Shown: in pieces, positions 1 to 10,500 of the stretch | Layout: each line of letters starts with the position of its first letter | How positions within the stretch are numbered: position 1 is the first letter of the stretch | Made by a program: the position numbers and the translations under genes | Assembly: GCF_040807025.1 (NCBI RefSeq) | Contig: NC_090952.1 | Span: 23,309,068 to 23,373,067, forward strand | Direction: 5' to 3' | DNA from: Struthio camelus | Taxonomy: Eukaryota; Chordata; Aves; Struthioniformes; Struthionidae | Length of the DNA: 64,000 nt | Notes under the pieces: model-generated | What the model was told of the DNA's origin: nothing | Databases searched by the model: none | The model's input: only the letters and a program-made list of their open reading frames with translations

Positions 1-699
1 CTGGCCCGAGGCAAGCCAAATGCTGCTGCAGCGTTTCAAGCGCTGCGCATTTGCATTCCTGTTTTCTACAAATACGCCTGCAGAAGCTTTTGCTGAATCT
101 GACACATTTAAAACAGCCTTTTGCAAAGCTTGTCAGCTCGCCACCATTTCCTTTTCCACTAATGACCATTTTGGATAGCAGCTTCTACAGTCTGCCCACT
201 TGTTGTTGGCAGAGAGAAGAGCCCTGAATCCAGGGATGCCAGGGGAATTTAAAATACACTTTTGCAATGGCTGAGAAAGAAAAGGCACTGGAGCATTTGG
301 GTCAGAAACCAGAACTCGACTTTAGGAAAAGGCAACACCACCACGAGTGCCTACAGGCTCTGGTGACTTCTCCACAGCACTGCTACCTCTTGTCTTTCCA
401 AACTCCCACTTTTTTCCATCTCTAGAAGTGCGCTTCCAGCCAAACGTGCCCACTTCCACCTCCACCCCGTGGAAGCGCTGCCTTGCAGCCCGCCGCGGCA
501 AGCCTGCCACTTCCCACCCCGTGCTCCCGCTGCGCCAGGCCCAGGCTGGCGCCTCCGAGAGCGCAGGGAGGGAGCCCACCAACACGCACACGCGGCCCAA
601 CAGCCAGCATGTTGTTTTGTGCGGGATTTTCAACACTGGGGAAAGAAAACTGTGCAAGGCCAAATTAGGGCATGGATTTTATAATCATCTTTCCCGGTG

Positions 700-760
700 A
701 CACACTATACGACCTTGGGTAAGTCCCTCCATCCATCTCTAAAGACTCTCTCATAGGAGT
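700..760 (+). repeat. MIR-like ancient SINE fragment (tentative)
   Basis: The segment has the layout of the MIR/CORE-SINE central block: a 'gaccttgggtaagtc' string followed by a run of cct/cat pyrimidine triplets. Only the best-preserved core is visible, and the ends are not defined. The call rests on remembered consensus features rather than an alignment. Confidence 0.35.
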
Positions 761-3074
761 GCCACAAGACTTTTAATTAGCAGCCCTAAAAGAAGTACTC
801 GAGCTAGTTTGCCTCTTTTCCAAAATAACCAACTGCAGATGAATTGGAACAACCTTATTTTCAAGTTCTGCAAGCAACCAGGATCCAGGCTGCTCTCAGA
901 TCAGTCACTTAAACAACATAATCAAAGCTAAATGTGCCAGCTGTGCATGAAGGATTTTAATGTGCTGCATGGACTAGAAAATAGCTTGAAGAACCAATGT
1001 TATTTTTGCATGGCTGGGATGTCACTGTCAACCAGCTGCATCATAATCGTCTGCAATCAGCAAAATGTTTTTATCACTTTTCAGTCTAGGGGAGGAGGGC
1101 TCTTTTTTATTTCTACCCTACTTATGAAAGCATCCTTGAATCCTGAGGCACCCATTACCAGGAGATCAAGCAGCTACTAAGGCAACGTAAATTGATCAAA
1201 AAATCTTCAACTTTTCATGGTCAAAACGCCAGTATATTGACAAGTTCCTAAGCTTCACAAGTTGCGCACAGCCAATACAACTGTTCCCTACTCCTACCAC
1301 TTCCGAAAACAAGATGCGCATTTCCACAAGTCCAGCAAACATTCAGCTCCCGTTTCCCAGAGGCAGCTCCCTGCACTCACACATCCTAGGCCTCTCCGAG
1401 GCAGTCGGACAGCTCCGCAGCACAGTCCCTCCCCTCGGAGAACCTGAGCACTGCCAGCTCCCTCCTATCTGCCACAGCCACCTCTGCAGAAGCAGATGGG
1501 TCGCAGCTACAAGATGAAGGAAGAGGGAAAGTTTTCCAGCTCCAGCCTTCTCACAGAACTGAACCTCTCTTTCATATATGCTACACATCAAATATTTACC
1601 AATAAAACACTGAAAGATGCCTGTACTTTGGAGAAAATAGCAAGAATGAGGCTGAATACACAAAAAAAACTTTGTCCTTGTAACTAGCAAAATGCTTCAA
1701 AAACCTCTCCTCTAGCTTCACCATCCTCTGAGGCAGTACTTCACAGATGAGGAGACCGTGAGGATGCACCAGCTGCTCAGCAGGGGTGCAGAGCAGTGAT
1801 ATACAGAAAAGTGTCAGAGGTACCCAGTATTTTAAGGGACGTTTTGTAAGGCTACTCACATTAGGAGTGACAGTGATTGAGATGACAGCAAGCATACATA
1901 AATGCTGAGAATCTGGCTACTTCCACTGCTGTTGGAGCTGATCCAGGAGTAGAAAATAGCTGTAAAATTCCCATCACAGATGCTGAGATGAAACTTCCCG
2001 AGCTCTCAAAAAAGAATCAACCTCCTGCAAAAATCTGATTAGGGGTTTCCATTCCACTGTCTTTCCCAAACCAAACTATTCTTTTGGACTTGACCATAAT
2101 TTCTGCAAGACCTTCAGCCCAAACTCAAAAATCTTAGGAAATGCAGTTTCTTAGCTGGCTTCCCAGCCCGTGTTAAAGAGCAATTTCTTTTCTTTACATG
2201 GCATCAGCAGTTACCGTTCCTGGCAAACTCACATGGCTGCCAACTCAGGGAGGGTATAAGCAGGTATGTCTTCCTGCTGCATGTGAAAACACTCTCCCAC
2301 TGACTTTACCATTAGACTGTTCTGACAGCTGAACTCCTTTCCTGGCATGTTTTTTTTTTTCTCTGAACTCTGAATTATCAGCTGCTACGATACCAGATTT
2401 GCACTCCTAGTCCTGAGAACCGGCTCATACGCTTTTTACCTGAACGTTCTGAAGCACCGGAACAAATCAAGCCGAACCAGCTTTCACTGCGTCCAAGACA
2501 CAGCTCTTTTCCCAGCGACTCTATTCATAACCACTACCCGCGCTCCCAGCTTGATGGACAACAACAGGGCTCTCGCAAAACTGCCACCGTGTTAGAGCCA
2601 CGACCAAGAGACAGTTGCAAACACTGTCAACAGACTGGGGCAAGAAAAGCACCAATGCTAAACACAAGCCAACAGCCTACTTTCAGGGACAAAACAACAC
2701 GTCAAGCTGCAGCTGAACTATAACTGTTGAAGAAAATGATACACGTCTACGCTTTTTAGTTCAGTCCCTGCCTAAATAACACAGTCATAAAACTGATCAT
2801 GTGACTCAGATTTAAAAGTACAATTTAACAACAATTCTTGGAGGCCACAAGATTTCTGCTAAATCCCAAGACTCTGTTCTTCTCCAGTTTCTTCCTTTTC
2901 CACTTGAGACAAACATGAAGCTTGTTGCAGACGTGAAAGTTAGAAGCTTCTTTTAAATCTAGTGACTAAACATACTTCCTTCAGATCTCTAGTCTCTGCC
3001 AGATTTTGGAGGTGTCTTTGGTCTTGTTTTCAGCTTCACTAGATCGTATGTTTGTAGACTCGTATGATCGTATG

Positions 3075-3100
3075 TAGAAATCTTCAAGACAAGATTTCTA
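3075..3100. repeat. Perfect inverted repeat, 10-bp arms
   Basis: TAGAAATCTT (3075-3084) is followed by the 6-nt loop CAAGAC and then AAGATTTCTA (3091-3100), its exact reverse complement. It sits just after an imperfect direct duplication of a gatcgtatg-containing unit (about 3044-3075). No function can be assigned. Confidence 0.8.
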
Positions 3101-5055
3101 GAGCCCATTTGCCAAAGGAACGATGTTGCCGCACTGGCTGGTATGAAACACTATAGTTTAGCTTCACAAATTGTTTTTTGTAACAAATGCATTTCCATTC
3201 ACTTTTTTCATCAGAAGTTTCTTAGCAGGTATTAAAGAACAGATGAAAATAAACTCAATACCCCCGTAGTGCTGCCATTTCAGCCAGCCAGTTTAGAGGC
3301 AGGACCTGGAGAAAATTACCAGGAAAAGGAGGAGAAAAAAAAAAAGTTTTTCTGCATGCTCTTTCTTGTAAAGGGAGGTATGGGGTGCAACGTTTGTCGA
3401 CCAACGTGCAACGATGCTTGACCGCTGCAAATTCAAGCATAGCACAGTAACAGCCTCTGGGACGTTTATTTTGGAAAGTGACAATCATTTTCAGATGCTG
3501 GTTAGGCCTAGGCAAGAATACACTCTTGCAAATCATAAATGCATAGCGCACACACATTGGCAACAGCAGCAGCATCCAACAGACACCTGCCATCAGTGAC
3601 TGGGCCTGGGAAGCGGTACTTAGGAAAGAGGAAAAACTCCTTGGTGTTGACAAGAGAAAAATAAAGATAACCAAGCACTGAGGATACACAGTTAGGAGAG
3701 GGTCAGGAAATACAAAAACCAGAATACGCACAGGTACCTTAGCTTGGGAGCGCCACACAGCCTTTCTATAGGTAGCCAGAAGAGATGCACTTAATTTGTT
3801 AATTCAGATTGTTAAACTACGCTCCTCAAGGGAAACAGAGCAAGCTGGGGTTTTTTTCCCCCTTCACTTCCTAACGTTCTGGTTTTAACTGTGCCATATT
3901 ATCTCAACTTTAGATATGGGCTCAGAAATATAAGATTGAGCAAAGCACTTGCAGCTTCCCAAATCCCATCCACATATACTCGGTAACCTATGCATTTTCC
4001 TGATCCCCTGTTCGGGAAAGATCATGTTGCGCAAAGGTTCATTTGTTGTATGGAGTAGACATACTCTCCAGTAATGCAGCTGTTGCTTCTGGGGTCACGT
4101 TCTCTACCCAGAAACGAGAAGGTCTGACCCTAGCATAACCCCTCCTGGTTGTCCCAGCTGCACACCGACATGAAGTGTGCCATTCAAAGCTTGCGGTTGT
4201 ATTTGTCCAATGCGTTTATCGTCCACAGCTAGCACAGCTGTTTGTTTTACGAAGCGTTCTCTCTCTTAGAATTCTCCTTAGCAGACATGACTGTGAAGCA
4301 TTAACTGGTTTCCAGAGTGAGCAATGTTCGTTTTGCGGTCCATTTGGGAAACACTCGAGACTGTGTGCACTCTTAACTGCATAACTTTCACTCTTTTTTC
4401 TTCATCTCTTCACTGACACAACCTGTGGAAATGCAATGTCTGCTTCTTCCTTACGAAGATTCATCCCCAGTTCACTGTAAGTTTCTTCCCCTCTGATAGT
4501 CTGATCCGAATTTCATCTATTCAGACAAAATAATGGTGCCGTAAGGGAAAATTCTTGCTGTTTGAACTTGAATGGATTATTCTGTAGTTTCTGTACATTT
4601 TCTGAGGCATGAGACTTCAAACGAGTAAGTCAAAGAGTCACCAGCTTCCTCTAGCTAATTTAGTGGCTAACTGTATCACACCAAAAGAGCAGGTCTAGAG
4701 CCTAACAGCAGCACCGGTTAAAAACACTCTTTGGTAATTCTTGCTCAGACACATTATGATCAAGTCAGGGTCTCCCAAATCAGAAAAGAAAATCAAATAA
4801 CCATTCAATAGACGCAAGCTATCTCCTCTGAACACCTACCACTTCAAAAATAATGTGAAGTATATTACCAGCCATTTTAAAACCAGGAACTTGCAATATA
4901 TTTGACCTACTGTAAATACATTCCCTCTTAGAGTCCAACATTAGGCTTTAGAGGTCTATCATGACGAAATATAGCTTCCACATAAGGAGTTTGAAGGGAT
5001 GAACCCCACTTCATATCGTTCCAAGGTATTACTGATTTTTTTCTACATGTTCAAA

Positions 5056-5612
5056 ATCACAGAATCACAGAATGGTTGAGGTTGGAAGGGACCTCTGGAG
5101 ATCATCTAGTCCAACCTCCTCGCTCCAGCAGGGTCCTCTAGAGCCTGTTATCCAGGATTGCGTCCAGATAGCTTTTGAATATCTGCAGCGAAGGAGACTC
5201 CACCACCTCTCTGGGCAACCTGTCCCAGTGCTCTGTCACCCTCACAGTCAAGAAGTTTTTCCTCAGGTTCAGGTGGAACTGCCTGTGGTTCAGTTTGTGC
5301 CCGTTGCCTCTTGTCCTGTCGCTGGGCACCACGGAGAAGAGTCCGGCCCCATCCTCTCGACACCCTCCCTTCAGATACTTGTACACATTGATGGGATCGC
5401 CTCTCAGTCTTCTCTTCTCCAGGCTAAACAGGCCCAGCTCTCTCGGCCTTTCTTCAGAGGAGAGGTGCTCCAGTCCCCTCATCATCTTGGTAGCCCTCCG
5501 CTGGACTCTCTCCAGGAGTGCCACGTCTCTCTTGTACTGGGGAGCCCAGAACTGGACACAGTACTCCAGATGTGGCCTCACCAGGGCTGAGTAGAGGGGC
5601 AGGATGTACACA
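5056..5612 (-). mobile_element. CR1 LINE, 5'-truncated, 3' end intact
   Basis: This is a chicken-repeat-1 type non-LTR retrotransposon fragment of about 555 bp. On the plus strand it begins with two CACAGAAT units (the CR1 3' terminal repeat in reverse), followed by the hallmark 'tggttgaggttggaaggga' block. On the minus strand, codons 5611-5138 stay open for 157 residues. They encode the C-terminal end of the reverse transcriptase ORF, with hallmarks such as [20 protein letters not shown] and [14 protein letters not shown], and end at a stop followed by a short 3' tail of about 80 bp. The 5' truncation is the usual outcome of incomplete target-primed reverse transcription. The uninterrupted frame implies an insertion that has decayed little. 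It has the same orientation as INTS6L and lies about 0.9 kb past its polyadenylation signal. Confidence 0.95.
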
Positions 5613-6534
5613 TGATTAACGTCAGTGCTAGAAGAACAGCTAGGACAGGTTTATAGTAACTTTTTTCCCCATCACTTCTTTCATATAATGTTGTAGCAGA
5701 GGCTTGCTGCTGCTGGATTTTATTTCCTTCTTGCATTTTACTGGTGTAAACCCAATGGTCAAACTGCATCTTTCTGAGAGATAAGGCCACTGCTTTAGAG
5801 GGGAAGGAAAAGATGCCTCACAGGGTGGCTAGTACTAAAAATACCAGTAGGAACAGAGAAGTACAGGATCACCAACTTAAATCTGTTTTCCTGCATCTTG
5901 CATGCTGGCTGCTCCACCAGAATCCCTAGCGTATTTGCAGTACTATGAAAGGAGCTAGTTAACATGATCACGACTTCAGCCTTTAAACAAAGGTGTCAAA
6001 GGATCATAGGATGTTTGTATGCAATTGAGCAACTGAACACACACAACTGTCAGAAAAGCCACTTACTACTGGCATATTATCATGACCATTTTAAAGCAAA
6101 AATTTAATTACACACAGGTCCTCCAGTCTTCTTAGGCTCATATGTTCTGCGACATACAAGGTTACCTTCAGAAAAACAGTAAGAGGAACGGAAGAGAGAA
6201 TATCGCCTCAGGTAATTGAGGGTTTGGTAAACTGGAACTTAGTACCCTTAACACTGAGTAAAAACGTGCACGCTGCGCGCTACTAACACAAGTCTAATGC
6301 AGTCTGAGCTGACTGATAGGGCGGGTGCTCCACGGTAGGAGCCATTGGCAGGTAAGTACAAACACGTTCTGCAACTCATTACGGCAAGCTGTGTTTGAGG
6401 GCAGGCGGGTCAGATGCAGTTACAGTGCAGCTACGCTACTTGCTGGTTTTACAAAAATATGAGAAGTCTGTTGGTAACAGACAATTGGAGGAACTCAACG
6501 CTGCCCACTACAGACTCCTCAGATTAGCACTTAT

Positions 6535-7444
6535 TAAAAATTAATAAAATGGTTTATTTTATATATACATATGTTCCAAAAAATTTATACAGTTAAAATA
6601 TCAAATTAGTGATCTGGTAACAATACTGTTCAAAATAATCTCTTTCGTATGAACATTAAAATACACGTTTTTAAAAGCGTTTCCTTTTAGTGCTTCCAAA
6701 GCACAGCGTGTGCCAAGGCCACCTGAAGAATCTCCGTCCTCCTCACAGGATGAAAGAGAACTGAAGTCGGGGACCTGGGAAGCCTCAGGTGCACTTTCAT
6801 AATGTCTGTAGACAAAACAGAAGAGAGTCTGAGGTAGATTGTTTAGTGACCATCAGGTGGTAACAGTCACAGGGCTGTCTTTAGCTTTCATTAACACAAT
6901 AGCAGTTTCTTTACTCTCAATCTACACTGAATCTCAAGTTTAAAGGCATGGCTAGTAGTTCTTGGGAACAAGACCCTCGTCTCTGTGGTGGCAACATGCA
7001 ATATTACCAGTGCAGGTGTTTCTGGGAGGGTTTTTTGGGAACACACGGGATCTCTCCACGATGCAGACAGTGCGTGCATTTGACAGTGCCCCATTTTAGT
7101 GCAACCTGCTGCCTATAGCACGTAAAATGTCTAATGACAGTGTTCAAATGAGTAAATTCTCATCACCTGCAGGAGGGGCAGCAATGGTTATTTTCTTCAG
7201 CCTGTTGAGCACATAGCACCCTCCACAGGAAAAAAGCCACACCTTTCATGGCAAATCCTTAAGGCAATAGCCCAGCTTCTGCCGATAGAGGTTCTTAAAG
7301 TTAAAGCTCCACTGCTTCTTCTCAGACTCTGACAGTAAAATCACTTGACTGCCAAGATGGTGAGGGCAGCAGCTACATCCTCTTCCACTCTTCTGCGGCA
7401 CAGCAAACTCATTCCTGGTCCATACTGGTCTGGCTGGTACACTA
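6535..7444 (-). other. INTS6L: INTS6L 3' untranslated region
   Basis: This is the sequence between the INTS6L stop codon and the first plausible polyadenylation signal, about 0.9 kb. The TAA stop is followed immediately by an in-frame TAG (7442-7444). No other AATAAA was noticed in this interval on the minus strand. The cleavage site near 6535 is inferred from the usual 10-30 nt spacing, and longer 3'UTR forms cannot be excluded. Confidence 0.6.
6553..6558 (-). terminator. INTS6L: Polyadenylation signal AATAAA for INTS6L
   Basis: TTTATT on the plus strand reads AATAAA on the minus strand, about 890 nt after the stop codon. Downstream on the minus strand the sequence is AT/T-rich, which suits cleavage. 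A plus-strand AATAAA lies only a few bases away (6543-6548), so the site is back-to-back bidirectional. Confidence 0.6.
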
Positions 7445-7544
7445 TTATCTACTGTTGACATGATTAACTCTGTTGGGTAGGCTGTTGAACTCTAGTTCCT
7501 CTAGTATTCTCTCTAAGTGTTGTATTAAGACCCGTTTTTTAAAC
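7445..7544 (-). CDS. INTS6L: INTS6L exon 18 (last coding exon)
   Basis: Encodes residues 867-899. The first base completes R867, and the sequence continues [17 protein letters not shown], the terminal helix of the C-terminal domain, then a short tail ending HVNSR. The acceptor is CCTTAG. The TAA stop at 7445-7447 is followed by an in-frame TAG. Confidence 0.95.
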
Positions 7545-10500
7545 CTAAGGAAGAGAGGGGGAGTAATTTAATTTTTTTTCTTCTGAAAAATACATGAACA
7601 ACTCAAGATTACTCAGCCGTGACAAACGATATTTCCAAAGGCTCCGATTCCAGTACGGAAGAGCTTGCTTTATTTCTGGCATTATAATAGCACCTCTAAT
7701 TTAATACAGCTGCCCTTCCCCCAACCCAGCCAAATTTTGGGTCTTTCTTCAATAATGACCCATTTCTCCATTTCACATTTACCCGTAAGTAAAGACCATT
7801 TACTCCATAAAACTTAAAGGTAGTTTGACTGCTGAAACAACTAGAGTAATTGAAATACGTTAAAAGAGAAAAGCACACAAAGTACTAGAACTGGAAAAGT
7901 TTAGGCTTCACTGCCATGATCAAAATTAACATTTATTTTACGACTCCGTCATTTACATCTATACAAACCTCGCTGCTTCCTTGATAGCAAATTCAATGAA
8001 ATACTTCTGAATTTCCACAGGTCCTTGCACCTCCTCAAGAAGGGAGAAGATTTTTTCATAATCTAAAAAAAAAATTCAAACAGATATTAAAAATAGATCT
8101 TGCAAATGTATTTTCAATAGAGCTCAACCACAAAGAGAAGAAACAAAGCCCAGCATTTCACACTTCAACATCTGCTATAAGACTAGGAAAAAAAGCCAAC
8201 GTCAGCTCTCTGTACAGAAAGCAGTTGATACCAATAACTTGAAGTGATACTGAAGATCTAGTATTTACGTGTGGCACTCAAGAAGTAGGTTCTGTTTAAG
8301 AGTGGCAGCTAGAAGCATCTGGCCTCAGAAAATAGAGGCTAAGTGTGCTCAGCAGAGAAGCTTCCTATTTCCACGAACACAGTGCCATCATTAACAGTTA
8401 ATATACACAAAGGGCCACAACATCCTGTTTTAACCTAGAGCTATCATTTCTGGAAGCAGAGGTTAGGACCAGTCGTCTTAAAAGACAAATTATTAATGCT
8501 TAGTCTGAGCACTATTAATATCGCTGTCTTACTGTACAAAGTAAATACATGCACTACAAAAGAATGAATTGGACACACTAGAGAAAAATGAAAAAATATC
8601 ATGGTTTCAATATTTTCCCTATCTTAGCCCAAAATGAAGCTATTTATGCTGCTATGACTAAGAGTCCGCTTAGAGCACTGCGGCAGTTAAAGAACGAGGA
8701 CGTGCGGTGAGAAGTTTGAATTCATGTACACATTTAACACACAGTGCTGGTAGCTTCTTTCTTTGATGACTGCCTGAACTCTGAAGCAAGACAGATGACT
8801 CATACTGCACATACTACTATTTTATTCCTTATCACCATTTACTGGACATGAATTTGGTGCAAGATTAGACTAGCTCACTTCGCAAAACAGGAAGCAAACA
8901 CACAACCAAGTAGGATGTTTTCATTATCATTAAAATAAAATTCCTGTGCAGCATAAAAATGGTTTCCTTCCAAACTAGGTCTGCCACAGTGTTTCATTGA
9001 GGCATATAATCACTAAGTTTTGGGAGAAGAACATGAGATCAGAAAGACAGCAGAGCCGGAAAAACTCCATCATACTAATTATTATCTTTATGGCATTTGA
9101 CAAAGTATTAGAAAAAAATTCATTGGTTTCATTTGTAGAAATAATTCACTCAGACACAAGACCACTTTAGGGATATCTACGGTTCAAGAAAAATGGAAAA
9201 ATTATTCCTATGGGCATAATTTATATATGCCTAGGCATAATCATGTACACCTAAAGCATATCTATTAGTTGGCCTCTCTGGCTAGTACTCTGTGTTTGTT
9301 CCTGTATGCAGGTACAGGCGCAACACATAACAACAGCTGAGGTGGCAAGTTACTTTTCCTTGGAACATTTCAAGTGTGTTACCGTTATTGACCGTTTTAG
9401 GAAAAGAGAAGAAAGTGATTTTTAGTCTTCAGTTCTTAAGAGTTTACGCAACAATATTCCATCGCTAATTTTACTGTCTTCCTAAATAATAAACTACTAC
9501 AGTACTATTAACTCTGAGATTCCCTTTCCAGCACGTTCCAAGACGCACCCCTGTAGCTACACATGCCTTTGCCCACCCAAAGGAAGTTTTGAAGGACGCA
9601 GAGCAACAAAGCGCATCGTGCACATACAAAGAGTAGCGCAATATAAAGGAAAGTCTAAAGAGAGGCATTGCTGAGCTCTTTGAAGTACCCTTTCAATACT
9701 GAAACACAGACTTTCTTTAGATGGTCAGTAACACCTTTGTAGAGCTACAAAGATAAAACCTTTGAAAGCTGCTTTACAGGGTACCTTTTATACCAGTCAA
9801 CCTATGTCCAAGGGCAAATAAGGTCGCTTGGCACTTGCCCTCCCAAATACTAGCTTCTAAGACTTCAACTCACCTGCTCTCCTCGCAAGAACTTTTCTCC
9901 TTTCTTGTTCCTCCATTGCTCACATGCAACCCGAAATAATTCAAAATCTAAGTTGTGTATGTATTTTAAAAATAGCTCCATATAATATCAACAGTCTTCT
10001 GTATCCCTAGCCCGCTTTTAATACACTGACAAGGTTTAAGAACTTACTTCTTCCAGGTTTGCGAACCTCCTTCATCACTTTAATCTTGATATCAGCATTG
10101 CTTCCCTCCAACATCGTCGGTGTTATTTTCAATGAGTTTGGCACAGATCCAGAAGCAGACTCCACAACCCGTTTTTGGTCATCTCCGGACACACTGTAAT
10201 TTAGAGGCCCTCGAACAAGTGCATTGGTGCCAGGTTTATGATCCAACCCATCTTCACTTAAACAATTGAACTCATCAGGTAGAGAATCTAAGTCATTGGG
10301 TAACATTTCATCCTCTCCCATAACAGCGGGAACCGAAGGAGCCATTTGCACAGGTAAGCCATCAATTTGCTTTTCCACTGATTGACAGTTTTCTGCTTTC
10401 TTCTCTCCATTGCCGTCTTGGACAATACTGCTATTGATATCTGCAAATTAAAAAGATGCATCTTATTAGTGAAAAACAACAACAACAAAAAAAAAAAAAC

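Larger units (their letters stand above)
1..6530. other. 3' flanking intergenic DNA downstream of INTS6L
   Basis: No coding exon or RNA gene is recognisable on either strand. The sequence is AT-rich except for a GC-rich patch at about 440-600, which has several short overlapping open frames and no splice context. It contains a MIR-like fragment (about 700-760), a perfect 10-bp-stem inverted repeat (3075-3100) and a CR1 LINE (5056-5612). A 167-codon minus-strand frame at 3255-3758 resembles no family I know and is about as long as chance would allow in a window this size. Confidence 0.6.

Noticed and set aside
440..600. GC-rich patch as a possible promoter or exon of a neighbouring gene
   Set aside because: It is small, has no splice sites or conserved protein sequence I can identify, and may be only a local compositional bump.
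3255..3758. 167-codon minus-strand frame downstream of INTS6L
   Set aside because: No recognisable domain, low-complexity patches, no splice or promoter context, and a length compatible with chance.
5072..5594. Plus-strand frames of 172 and 139 codons
   Set aside because: These are antisense shadows of the CR1 reverse-transcriptase tail.
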